64,000 nucleotides of DNA from Microvelia longipes (lineage: Eukaryota > Arthropoda > Insecta > Hemiptera > Veliidae): NCBI GenBank assembly GCA_018340805.1, contig JACMZG010000008.1:18178676-18242675 (forward strand), in the 5' to 3' direction. The stretch's first letter is position 1. Every line of letters starts with the position of its first letter. The translations under genes were made by a program, and so were the position numbers. Shown here piece after piece: positions 1-10,692 of the stretch. A model generated the notes under the pieces. That model did not search any database. It had not been told where the DNA came from and saw nothing but the letters and a program-made list of their open reading frames with translations.

Positions 1-1207
1 GCATATTATCATCTTTCTTAACCATTTCCTGACTAGGTTCCCTTAAAGTGAATGAATCATCTATACAAGGAACTTGACCATCATTAAAATCTACTAGATC
101 AGTTTGCATTACTGATTCGACAGCATTCTTGGGTTCATAGTGTGTTTTCAGATGTTCAAAAAATTGCATTTGATTAGAACTTTGAAACTGACAAATCTCA
201 CAGGAAAACATATTGCTTCTTTTTGGAGGGTTAGAGTGTTGAGTACAATGGTTAAAGAAAGATGACTGGTTAGAAAAAGAATCACCACATTTTTGACACT
301 TGTAACATTTAGAATGGATGTTTCTTTGAGGCTGTGTTTTAAGTTTTCTAGGAATCCTTTTCTTATGAGGAAGACTCTTGCGGGAAGGCTTTAAATCACT
401 ATCTATTTCATAGTCTGAATCCATATCATCCAGACAGTGATCATCTACAGAAGTAACAATATCTTCTATTTTAGCAAGTTTAAGTTCATCAACACAGTTA
501 TTAACAGAATCTGGATCTATATGTTGCTCCAGATAGTTTTTCTTTGATTTATTTCTTAGCAAAGTTTGAGTAGAGAGAACTTTTTTAAGAGGTGGTAAAG
601 GTGGAAGACGTAGGTCACTTGAAGATAAAGATAGTTGTTGAGGAGAAGAGGAATATTTTCTATCCATAGTAGCAGGGGGGGTCTGATGAGTATTATGGTG
701 AGTAGTTTGGTGATGTGGCGTAGGCTCTAAGAGATGCTGAGCTGTCTCTTCTTCAAACGCCTGGATATAACTTGTAACCATTGCAGCCATACCTGGCTTC
801 TCCATTGGTTGGGTAAAGGGAGATAAGGGGGTCATAGTTTTAGTATTTAACAAATCTGTCGATAACAGTGTATTCTGTTTTTGTTGATGAACTAATTGCA
901 CAGCAACTAAAGCTGCAGCCAGTCTTTTATCCTCTTCAGTCAGATCATTAGCCAAAATATCTTCCCCGTAATAACTAGTTGTACCATTGGGTGATACAAT
1001 ACTACCATTGGATGGGATTTCAACAACATGATGCCCCAGCAAATCATTAGACAAAGAGTCTAACTGAACTTTGGGTAAACTGTCAGGTATGCGATGAAGA
1101 CTTATATAGTGAGCATTCAACATCTCGTGGGTATCACTCTGATCCTGACTGTGCAATACATCATGATGAGTAGGCATACAGTGGAGTCTCTGGTCCAGCG
1201 ACTCCAT
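1..1207 (-). CDS. C2H2 zinc-finger protein, 5' coding part (runs off window)
   Basis: An open frame starts at the ATG at 1207 (MESLDQRLHC) and stays open for about 402 codons to the left edge, so the C-terminus is missing. Residues 1-290 look disordered: rich in His, Gln, Ser and Asn, with an acidic stretch (DDHCLDDMDSDYEID) followed by a basic Lys/Arg patch that could be a nuclear localisation signal. Two classical C2H2 fingers follow, at about residues 300-322 (CQKCGDSF ending HCTQH) and 332-355 (CEICQFQS ending HLKTH), both with C-x2-C-x12-H-x3-H spacing. More fingers probably lie beyond the edge. The family implies nuclear DNA binding, probably transcriptional regulation; I cannot name the ortholog. 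No intron is visible in this part. Confidence 0.85.
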   Translation of the reverse strand, partial: MESLDQRLHCMPTHHDVLHSQDQSDTHEMLNAHYISLHRIPDSLPKVQLDSLSNDLLGHHVVEIPSNGSIVSPNGTTSYYGEDILANDLTEEDKRLAAALVAVQLVHQQKQNTLLSTDLLNTKTMTPLSPFTQPMEKPGMAAMVTSYIQAFEEETAQHLLEPTPHHQTTHHNTHQTPPATMDRKYSSSPQQLSLSSSDLRLPPLPPLKKVLSTQTLLRNKSKKNYLEQHIDPDSVNNCVDELKLAKIEDIVTSVDDHCLDDMDSDYEIDSDLKPSRKSLPHKKRIPRKLKTQPQRNIHSKCYKCQKCGDSFSNQSSFFNHCTQHSNPPKRSNMFSCEICQFQSSNQMQFFEHLKTHYEPKNAVESVMQTDLVDFNDGQVPCIDDSFTLREPSQEMVKKDDNM

Positions 1208-1619
1208 ATTTATATAAAATTAAGACTTAAAAATAAAGCAAAATGAAAGTAATGTCTTCAATGTAAATTATATACCATTATGCTATCTCTCTCCAGCCAG
1301 CAAACAAAATTCATTCATTTTCCAAACACGATAACTAGAAATTTAACAATTACTATAAACAATTAATATAAATTTCTATGAATAAAAAAAAACAAAATTA
1401 ATTAAAATAAAAATATTTACAAATAAATATATGTCGCCATTTTACAACCTCCATTAATTAAATTGTTTTCGAAAACTCACCATAAGGTCACTTTTCTGCT
1501 TTGCAAGGATACTAAATAAAACAGATGTTCTGTGTGGTAGTTTTGAACTGATGTGTGAAATCTGTGGATTGGATGGCTAGCGAGGGAAGCGAACCCTTTT
1601 TTATTAGCGAATTTCTTTT
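1208..1619. other. AT-rich 5' flank of the zinc-finger gene
   Basis: AT-rich sequence upstream of the minus-strand zinc-finger ATG. It should hold the 5' UTR and possibly the promoter or an upstream intron. I see no clear TATA box or initiator and no ORF. Confidence 0.5.
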
Positions 1620-1724
1620 GGGAAGAAATTCGCTAATGGGATAGGCGTCATGGCGGAATTCGAACCTCGGACCACGACACAAATCCGTTTCAGAGGTCCC
1701 TAATGACGAAAAAAAAATTTTTGC

Positions 1725-1731
<7 letters not shown>

Positions 1732-1774
<43 letters not shown>
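1732..1774. repeat. (TA)n microsatellite
   Basis: About 20 TA units inside repeat copy 1; the second copy has (TA)n at the equivalent place. Confidence 0.95.
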
Positions 1775-1776
<2 letters not shown>

Positions 1777-2531
1777 TTCTAGACACTTTCTTGTAAACAC
1801 TCTATCTTTTGAACGGATTAATATTTTTTAACCAAACTTGGTGCAAAAATCAACCTTCGGGAGGACACGAACCCTATTGAAAACCAGGTTTTTGTGACGT
1901 CATTAACCCGGTTTGCTGAGTCAGCGAAATTTTCAAAAAATCAGCAAAATTCAGGGTTAATATTTTTTGCCGCGAAAAAAGGTCAATATTTATGTTTTTG
2001 AGACGCTGAATCGAATGAAACCGGTCCGAAGTCGATACGACCACTCTAAGTGACCTAAAAATCGAAAAAACCATTGTAAATTACTGAAAACCAAAATTTT
2101 GGTCGATAAAAAATAAATTTCGAGTAGGGTGTCGTTTTCTATGTAATTTTGGGCGCTGAATCGAATGAAACCGGTCCAAAGTCGATACGACCACTTTAAG
2201 TTACCAAAAAGTCGAAAAAACCACAAAAAATATAGAAAACCAACATTACGGTCGTTGAAAATTAAATTTCGAGTAGGGTGTCGTTTTCAATGTTTTTTGG
2301 GCCTCTGAGTTGAATGGCAGTGGTCCGGAGTCAATACGACCACTCAAACTCAGGGTACCTGGGTTCACATCCTGGAAGGGTCGATAATTTTTTATCGTTT
2401 TTTTTTACCTAATATAAGTTTACAACTAAAAATAATTCTGGCGCGGTGGTCCGCATGTCGGGCAAATTTCCTTTGGATGCGTGTTTCCGTGCTTTTTACA
2501 TTATATAAGTTTACAACTAGTAAATAAATAA

Positions 2532-3044
2532 TTCCGGCGCGGTGGTCCGCTGTCGGGCGAATTTCATTTAGAATGCGTGTTTTCGTGCTAAAACAACCCA
2601 TTTCTTGCTTATGCAAGAACCATGCCCATTGCGTGGTTCCGGTTCATGCTTTAGAACCTAAGCAGTTACTCAATTGTCAAGCACTGCTCGTAACTCATTT
2701 GTCTGTATTTTCCAAAGGAAATGCGCTAAAACCTTTAAAGATAACTGACTAAGCTTAAGATAAGTAACTAATCTTTAAACTAGTGCAAATAATAGTGCGT
2801 ACTTCTAATTTTAGAGGCATAGTTTTGTACAACAACTGGATGATTATGCGCATTTCCTTTGGAAAATACAGACAAAATGAGTTACGAGCAGTGCTTGACA
2901 ATTGAGTAACTGCTTAGGTTCTAAAGCATGAACCGGAACCACGCAATGGGCATGGTTCTTGCATAAGCAAGAAATGGGTTGTTTAGCACGGAAACACGCA
3001 TTCTAAATGAAATTCGCCCGACATGCGGACCACCACGCCAGAAT
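2532..3044. repeat. Long inverted repeat (foldback) with ~195-bp arms
   Basis: Left arm 2532-2726 and right arm 2848-3044 are near-perfect inverted copies around a 121-bp spacer. The arms begin and end with 'ggcgcggtggtccgc' or its complement, and both contain the 'gcacggaaacacgcattc' block. A further partial arm unit lies at 2438-2500. The second genomic copy (58310-58830) has one full arm and the spacer. Confidence 0.85.
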
Positions 3045-3300
3045 TTTTATATTATTAATAGAAATTATATCCGAGCTTCGTTCGGCACATATTTTATTTA
3101 TCAAACAATAAATATTTCATTATTCCTTTAAATACTACAAAAATAGAAGTTGTTAACAGCTGTAACTTAATTATGTTTAAGTTATAATATTAGTCTGTTT
3201 AAACTTTTGTCACGAGAAAAAGTGGTCCCGTGCACTTTGGTCTATTTCCTTAATTAGTTTAGAGTATTAAGCACCAAATTTCAACTCATTTAGTATTTAT

Positions 3301-3535
<235 letters not shown>

Positions 3536-4315
3536 TGTGTGTGTGTTAATGTGTTAACAAAAAAATTTCATGTCCCCTTTTTTAAGCCCAATAATAAAGA
3601 TATAATTATTAATTATAGCATCATTTTAAAAAATATAAGTTTTAGTAAACTCTTATTCTGAACATCGTTTCATATCTTAATAGCCTTACTTGGAGTGCTT
3701 TAAATACACTTAATTTTTGAAACCAATTTAAGGCCCTGTTTAAAAGCCAAGCCATCCTTCGGCCATCTTTTCCTGTTTTCCGACGTATGACTGGCTTGTA
3801 GTTTCGGTTCATTTTTACCTTGATTATCACTTATTCCCAGTATTTTTATTTTTTTTAAATTTAATTTATCGTAATACTTCTTCTTTTAATATATAAAGTA
3901 AGTACTCTGGTTGTGTAATTACTTTTATTTTAGTGATACATATCTCGTTTTACGTCCTACCCGGGTTATCGATTTTCCAATCTTTATTCTTCCTATATAT
4001 TCTTTTTTTATGTAAAATTACCTATTGAAAAGTAAAACAATAGTCTGAAATCTTAGTTTCCCTAGAACACTAAGGGTATGTAGGCTGTATCAACTAATTT
4101 AGATTATTGTATCTTCATAACCTACAAGGAGGAGTTGTCCAGTTCTACTACAGCTACGTTACTAAAATACTGCCAAGAAATACTAGTCATTGTGCAGTTT
4201 TCTTGATTATAAATCATGTTTTAAGCTTCATGTACATACATATGGTTTTTAAAATGTACATGTATAAAGTAATAATTATGGTTCATTTAATACGGTTTCG
4301 ATGCCCGGTGCCATA
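3536..4315. other. Intergenic, no gene seen
   Basis: AT-rich sequence with short chance frames only; no splice-supported exon and no recognisable domain. Confidence 0.5.
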
Positions 4316-5357
4316 TTTAAGTGGGAAGAATTGTAGGTTTGATGAAACTACAGGGGTGGGGGCGCGGGACACAGTGGTCCAACTCCCTCGGAATAAGCTG
4401 TTTTAGATGGGCCTGCTTTACAGTGTATCGACAACTTTAAAAATCTTGACAGCTCAGTTTAGGCACCACCGATTCTAAAAAAAAAATCCCTACAAAAAGG
4501 CAGCGGGGAAAAAACTTTGTAAACAAATCTGGTTATGTTACCCGTGTTTTCTTGGCGATGTTTCTACATTTCTTTTGTGTAGTTTTATTATTTAGGAAGT
4601 ATACAAATGTGGAAAAAAATGAATTGTGAAGGGAAATAATAAACACAAGAACCACAAACGAAGTGAACGAATGCCAGGAAGGAGGTTATTTCCCTACAGG
4701 GTTTATGGGAGTAGGGAATTTTTTTTCTCTTTCAAGAGATGGGTTGGCAGCTGCTTCTCTGATTGGTCGATCCCCAAAATGCTTATGACCTTGAGGATTT
4801 TTAAAATTAACGATACACTGTAAATTCATCGTTTCTCCACTAGAGGCAGGTCGGTTCACCTTGTACGGCATTTATAAAATAGTTAGTCCTTCATTTTCAG
4901 GATTTAAATTATTTAAAGGGATCTTTAACAATGTAAAAATCTTGTTAATTATTTTAAATGTATAATTTTCATAAAATGTTTTGAAGTTAATAACGCTGTG
5001 TTATTTTTAACTCGACTTGATATCATGATAACCATGACGTGCAGAAATGGAAATTAATTTTTGTGTTTATTGCTTTTTTATTTGTTCTTTTAATGGGAAA
5101 GATGCTTAATTTATCTTATCTTGTAAACAAATAATCTTATAAACAACAAAAAATTTTAAGAAAAATTGTCTCGTTCACATTCAAGTTTATAGACATCTCG
5201 ATTTAAAACTGATAACAGTTTTACAAGATGAAAACTCGCCCTCGGTGCGGCAGTTGATGCAACTAGCCCCTGTTTTTTAGGACCACCTCAAACCAGAGAG
5301 TTGGACCACTGTGTCCCGCGCCCCACCCCTACTGTATTAATTTCTACCTCACTTTAG
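4316..5357 (+). mobile_element. Terminal-inverted-repeat element (MITE-like), ~1 kb
   Basis: Inverted ends: left 4351-4392 (caggggtgggggcgcgggac...) mirrors right 5297-5334 (...gtcccgcgccccacccctactg), over 35 nearly identical bases. Similarity to a second copy's right end (52169 onward) continues about 20 bp past this core, so the true ends probably lie near 4316 and 5357. Internal sequence recurs inverted at 37930-38320, and the right end recurs at 51930-52169. It encodes no transposase. The core is flanked by TA on both sides, but the extended homology makes a TA target duplication doubtful, so the superfamily is not assigned. Confidence 0.75.
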
Positions 5358-6323
5358 ATGAAACCTTTTCAAGCCAAAAAGTTTGTTGGTGCTAAACTTG
5401 GCAGCACTGAATGGTCATTCTTTTGTGTAAGTCAAACTAAACGAGTTTAAAACAAATATATATGTTAGAAAGGGACTCTACCTTTTAAAAGTATGTTAAA
5501 TTATTAGTAATGCTTAACTTCATCAGTAAAAGATCATTATGTTTATATCTCTGTGACGTCACCTCAACTTGGGCTATCAATTTTGGCTTAGTTGGTAATA
5601 TTAAATTCTTGCTATAAATTATAGGGAGGGAACCAATTGGAGCCCAGAGATCTCCCCGGATCCTTGTGTTGGAAACTATTAGACATAGTATTGAAGTTTG
5701 TGATGCCTGGCACCATATTTGTGGAAGACAAGTAGTAATGACAAACACCTTTTACAGCCTTTCTTTAACCTGCTAAATAAGCTCACCTGTGGGTTGATAT
5801 GCCCCACCTGGTGGGTTTAATGTCTGTCTTTTAATTTAATGGTGGATTTTAGAGATGTTACCTCTTGGGACTTAATATGCCGAGCTCCTTACAATTTTGT
5901 TGTAACTAGCACATTTCCACCTCTTTGGGGGGTCACATCACATCTGATGTGACAATAATATTGAAACCTTCCCACATACCACACTCCTAGCCTTACTTGC
6001 CTGTATTTCAGGCAGTAGTCTAATCAACTGGTAGATTCACTGGTAAACAAAAAGACGAGCCTTAAACAATTTTTCTGCTAAAAAAAATTACGAATAGGAT
6101 TATTTATTTCCAATAGCGTATTTATATACAAAAACTTTTGCTTATTGAATTCATACTTTTCTAATATTTTACCTAGCTTAGTGCATGCCATTTCCTACTT
6201 GGTTTTTATACTAACTAACATTGTTAGTTTTTAGGTTATGATTAATTATCTACAGAAATATTGGACTCTACTGTAAATTTAATTTATTAAATTATAATGC
6301 TTTAAATAATTTGTCATTTGCAG
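5358..6323. other. Upstream region of the Rbp1-like gene
   Basis: No coding signal. A 3' splice acceptor (tttgcag) ends at 6323 immediately before A|ATG, so a non-coding first exon and an intron of Rbp1 probably lie in or beyond this stretch. The donor was not identified. Confidence 0.5.
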
Positions 6324-6324
6324 A

Positions 6325-9300
6325 ATGAGCCGTCATAGAGAATGGGATATTACTTGCAAAGTCTATGTTGGTAATCTTGGTAATAACGCATCTAAGAATG
6401 AATTAGAAGAAGTATTCTCTAAATATGGACCACTAAGAAATGTCTGGGTGGCTAGAAATCCTCCTGGATTTGCCTTTATTGAATTTGAGGACCCTAGAGA
6501 TGCTGAGGATGCTGTAAGAGGACTAGATGGAACGTGAGTTGAAATACTTATAGCTGAAATACCTTCTTTCAGCTTTATTTTACATTTCTATGTTTAATTT
6601 TAAGTGTAATAAAAAGTTATGGTTATACCTAAATCCCATTAACCATTTGGGTTTATTTCATTGGTTAAAGGTGTTTGTAATAGCATAAGAAATGGTTTTT
6701 ATTAGGGATGGACATTATTCAAAAAAATTATATCAATACTTATATTTTTATCAAATATTAAAATTATCAAAATTTATATCAATAACTTGATATTTTGGTG
6801 ATTTTTAAGCAAGCAATCCAGCCTAAAAACACATGTTTATTTAATAGTTTATTATAAGCAGTAATTAACTAAATTTAACTATAACACAAAATTAGTGCTA
6901 TAGATCCCATTATTTTTCTGTCATTATTTCGAGTTACTGACATAATACAAAAATTATTTCCTGAATAGCACAACTACAGTGGTAGACTGATTTTTGTATT
7001 AAGTTTCAAATCTCTAGCTAAATACACTGGGTGCTACGATGATAACAGACACACACATATTAAAAAAAATTTAAATGTTATAAAGAACTTAAATAAAAAT
7101 TCAAAAAGTTAAGAATTGTTATGTAAATATTAACATTATGATGATTACAAAGAAATAAAATCTAATGAAACTAGTTTAATTAATGCAACTCTCTAGTTTT
7201 TATCAATTTACTGCCTACGATGAGTAATAAAGATTTTATAATATCCGACTTAGCTCCCTGGGACTAGTATACACCCATCATATTACTCGCCTATCGCATT
7301 TTTAAGTTTTTAACTGATTAAAAGCAATCATTATTGTAGTGGGTGTTATAATAATTGTGAGAAAGATTTTACCAAGAGGCAAAATAATTTTTAGACTGTT
7401 AATCTAATTTTTATTTTGATTAAATTAACAAATTTGATCTTTTGATTAATCTTTTTACTTTATACAATAATAATAACTATATTATTGTTTTTAGTGTAGC
7501 ATCTGTAATGTTGAAAACATGTTATGTTTGTTCTTTTAGACGATGCTGTGGTACAAGAATTATCGTAGAGATGTCAAATGCAAAGAAACGTGGAGGTAGA
7601 GACCGCAGGAGCCCTCCCACTCGCAGGAGAGGTTCCCCTAATTACAGCAGCATGAGGAGATCCAGGTATTTTCAATATTTTTATCCTTTCATTCCCTTTA
7701 ATTTCCTTTTTTTTTAATCCAATTATATCCTTTATTTTATCCTTCTATTAAACTACTGTGCAATAAAAGGATGCGAAATGGGTTACGTTTTAATTATTTA
7801 GTCAGCTTGTAACTGATATTTACAATGATTTATTGACTTAGTACATTTCTTGATCAATTCAGCTAATATTTGAAATAAAAACATTTGATAATGTTTTTAG
7901 AAACTATTTTATTTTTGTTTGTTGTTATTGAATTGATCCAAAATATTAAACAATAGATAATCACTCTTGTTAAATTAATATGATATATAAAGGATGTAAT
8001 TTTTATTTGATGTGGATATTCAATGGGTATTAGATGCTGTGTAAAATAAATAGTAAGGTTGTGATCAATTTGCTCTGTAAATAAACTTAGTCAATATGAT
8101 TCAAGCGACCCCCTATTCCTTTTCGTTCTTTGTCCTCTACCTGTACCTTTTATTCTACTTTATACCTCTTTTCTATGAAATACATCTATACTTGAATTTC
8201 TATTCATTGATTATCTTGATAATTCATTTCAATATTTTGATGGATGTTTAATCAGATTTGCTTATGGTATTTTTTTATTTAAAAAGAGAAGAGGGTCAAT
8301 TCATGGGTTGATAAATTTTGAGAAATATTTTTTTAAAGACGATTATTAATTATTCTCTTAACATTATTAGTTATGAGTATACATTATATCATATACTAAG
8401 GGATTATTTGTTAAAATTTAGTGAGATTATACTTTTTATTTGTTGTCTTTATTTATTAAATGTTTAGTGGAGAAAATACCTTTGGTGTTGGTAATGAGTT
8501 ACTTTACTTCTATTAAATTATTAGTGTTAACCAAACTTTTATTTTTTTCTTTTGGAAAAATACTTAGTTGGTTTCATTAGTTAGTTTATATTGTGTGTTA
8601 ACTATTTTGGTGTTTATTAAATATATGATCTTATTTAAGATGAGTGAAGACAATTTGTATTGATTGATTAACTAATATCTCTAAAAATGAAACTTAATGA
8701 GCTCTGTGCAGTGTATAAATGTTATACTTGAAATAATTTCTATATAAGCTTTGCATTGCTCCTCTTCTCTACAGGTTCAATTGAAATAAAACAGTATAAT
8801 GTTTGTTAAATACTGTTTTAAAGGTAATTAATAACTTCTTTTGTTTTATACTTTGTTCTCATAAGATTAAAATATGATTACTGTGAGAAATTAAAAGCAA
8901 AAAACAAATTAGAACTCTTTGTTTTTTAAAATGAAATTAATTGTGGGCTGAATGAATTTTAGGATCAAATATGGTCAGTTTGGGTTGCGGTGTTTTACAT
9001 CGAGAGGTATTACTTGAATACAACTACAACATGAACCTGACCTCATGCAACTTGACACCCCACCCCACCCCAGCCATCCCGCCGGCCCATCTTTAAAATA
9101 TTATAAATATTTCTTTAAAAAAATAATACAATCTTATTAATTTAAAACTATAAAAAAGCGAGAAAATTAATTAGCTAAGAGGCAGTTGTGTCATTGTGAC
9201 TTCTCTTCTCATCGATTAGATTTTTGAAAACGTCTCGGTTCACAACTCGGTCAACATCTTATTTATGCCACATCTAGTAATATGTATGGCACAACACTGT

Positions 9301-10692
9301 TGGTGTCGTCTGTCATGGGTGGCCATATTGAAAACACAAAACATCTCATCTTTATGTGTTCCGAACTTCTCTTACCATGAATCCATATTCTACAAAGGTA
9401 AAATTCACATAATAATACAAATAAATAGAAAAAATCTACCTTAGGGATGGGAGCTCTGTGTTTAAGAAGTTTTTCTCTAATTATTCATATCTTAAGGTTT
9501 TAATTTTACATGGAAGATTTAAAAGACAGTACAAGTCAAAAACCTGAAACATGTTTCTAAAGATACAATACCTCCATTATCATATTTATATTTGCTCTTT
9601 TTCTTTCCAATTTTAAATGGGGGGTGTTTTGTTCAAAAAATTGAAAAACTTTATAGGGACTTCTTATTTAATCTATTTATTATAGTCAGGAGGAACAGGT
9701 CCAAAAGTAAAACTCTATGATCCATTTCTGCTGAGCTCTTGATACAATTTTATCTTTTTAGGGCTTTAAAATAAATAAAAAATAATAATTACTTGACTGT
9801 TAACAGATAGAGGTTTTACAAGTTTGTTTTCAAATGACTCTGTAAAAAGGCCTCTAATTTTTTTATGTTTAAGTTTCAAAAAGATAAATCTTTTATCAAA
9901 AGCATGTTGAACAAATTTTAGTGTTTTATTTTTGTGACTTTTCCTCTTAATTATAATTAGTTATTTTTTAATTGCTTTTCATTTGATTCTTATAACCCAA
10001 TCGATTTAAATCTTGTGTTCTTCCTTTTTTTAATTTCTATGTATTAGTTATTTACTTTTTTTTTGAATAATTAATGTATAAAGCATTAAAATCTGAATTC
10101 ATTAATTTTAAAAAACCGTGATTTCTCATTTTTAATGTTTATTTAAAAAATGTATGAAGGAAAACTGAATAAGTTCTAAATGGATAATAAAATTTATATT
10201 TAATTTTCTGAAAAAATGGTAAAAAAAGTCAGTTCTTGTTCAATGAACCCAAAAAAATGTTGGAATTTTATTATTTATTTGTTCAATAAGTCATTTTCTT
10301 AATTATTTAGAGCCTTTTACCTCCTTCTAAATGTATTTTATGTCAGTTTCTGTATCATTTTGCATTCAGTTTTTTTAATCAACATTACTTTTATTATTTA
10401 TACCCCCACCCCATTGCAGCCCCTAGACTAATTTTCTTGTCTTTATAATATATTTTTAACATTTAATTTTATTTCTTTGTACTATAACATGCTTTTTTGA
10501 TTAAGTATTACTTTGTGTGCTTAAAAACAAAACTATTGTGCAAAAAATAATTATGATTTTTGTTGGTTATAATTAATAAAAAACAGGTCAAGATCGCCCT
10601 GGAGGAGGAATAACTCGAGGTCCAGGTCTCGTTCCCGCTCTCGCAGTCCTGCTCCCAGACGTGACAGATCTTACTCTAGAGAGAGACGTTAA
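6325..10692 (+). CDS. Rbp1: SR-family splicing factor, Rbp1/SRSF3-like
   Basis: Coding exons 6325-6533, 7540-7665 and 10587-10692 join in phase to 146 aa. Residues 11-84 form one RRM: RNP2 is VYVGNL (13-18), RNP1 is [10 protein letters not shown] (45-54). The following RCCGTRI(I/R)VEM segment is characteristic of the Rbp1/SRSF3 branch, and there is no CCHC knuckle, which separates it from SRSF7/x16. From about residue 85 the tail is Arg/Ser-rich, ending in a run of RS dipeptides and SRERR before TAA. SR proteins of this type bind exonic enhancers in the nucleus and control splice choice; Drosophila Rbp1 has nearly the same length. The acceptor at 6323 touches the ATG, so the 5' UTR is spliced. 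Intron 2 is about 2.9 kb and AT-rich. Poly(A) signals are clustered at 10826-10845, and another AATAAA lies near 13194. Confidence 0.95.
6905..7065 (-). repeat. Fragment of the 5S-bearing interspersed repeat
   Basis: In intron 1 of Rbp1. It contains 'agcacaactacagtggtaga' and 'ctacgatgataacagacaca', which match the 5' half of the full copies in reverse orientation. The 5S-like portion is absent. Confidence 0.7.

Larger units (their letters stand above)
1620..3044 (-). repeat. Large composite interspersed repeat, copy 1
   Basis: Matches 58310-59515 in the opposite orientation, in the same order of parts: a tRNA B-box-like segment (minus strand GGTTCGAATTCCG, near 1660), a (TA)n tract, a conserved stretch around 1770-1990, repeated blocks of about 150 bp (starting near 2005, 2155 and 2305, each with 'ccggtccRaagtcgatacga' or a variant), a second B-box-like stretch near 2365 (gggttcacatcc), and a long inverted repeat at 2532-3044. 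No protein is encoded. It is probably non-autonomous; its class is unclear. Confidence 0.75.

Noticed and set aside
4107..4406. 99-codon plus-strand frame
   Set aside because: No domain, no splice context, and its end runs into the TIR of the MITE-like element.
4349..5336. Tc1/mariner assignment from CAG...CTG ends and flanking TA
   Set aside because: Homology between copies continues past these ends, so they are probably not the termini.
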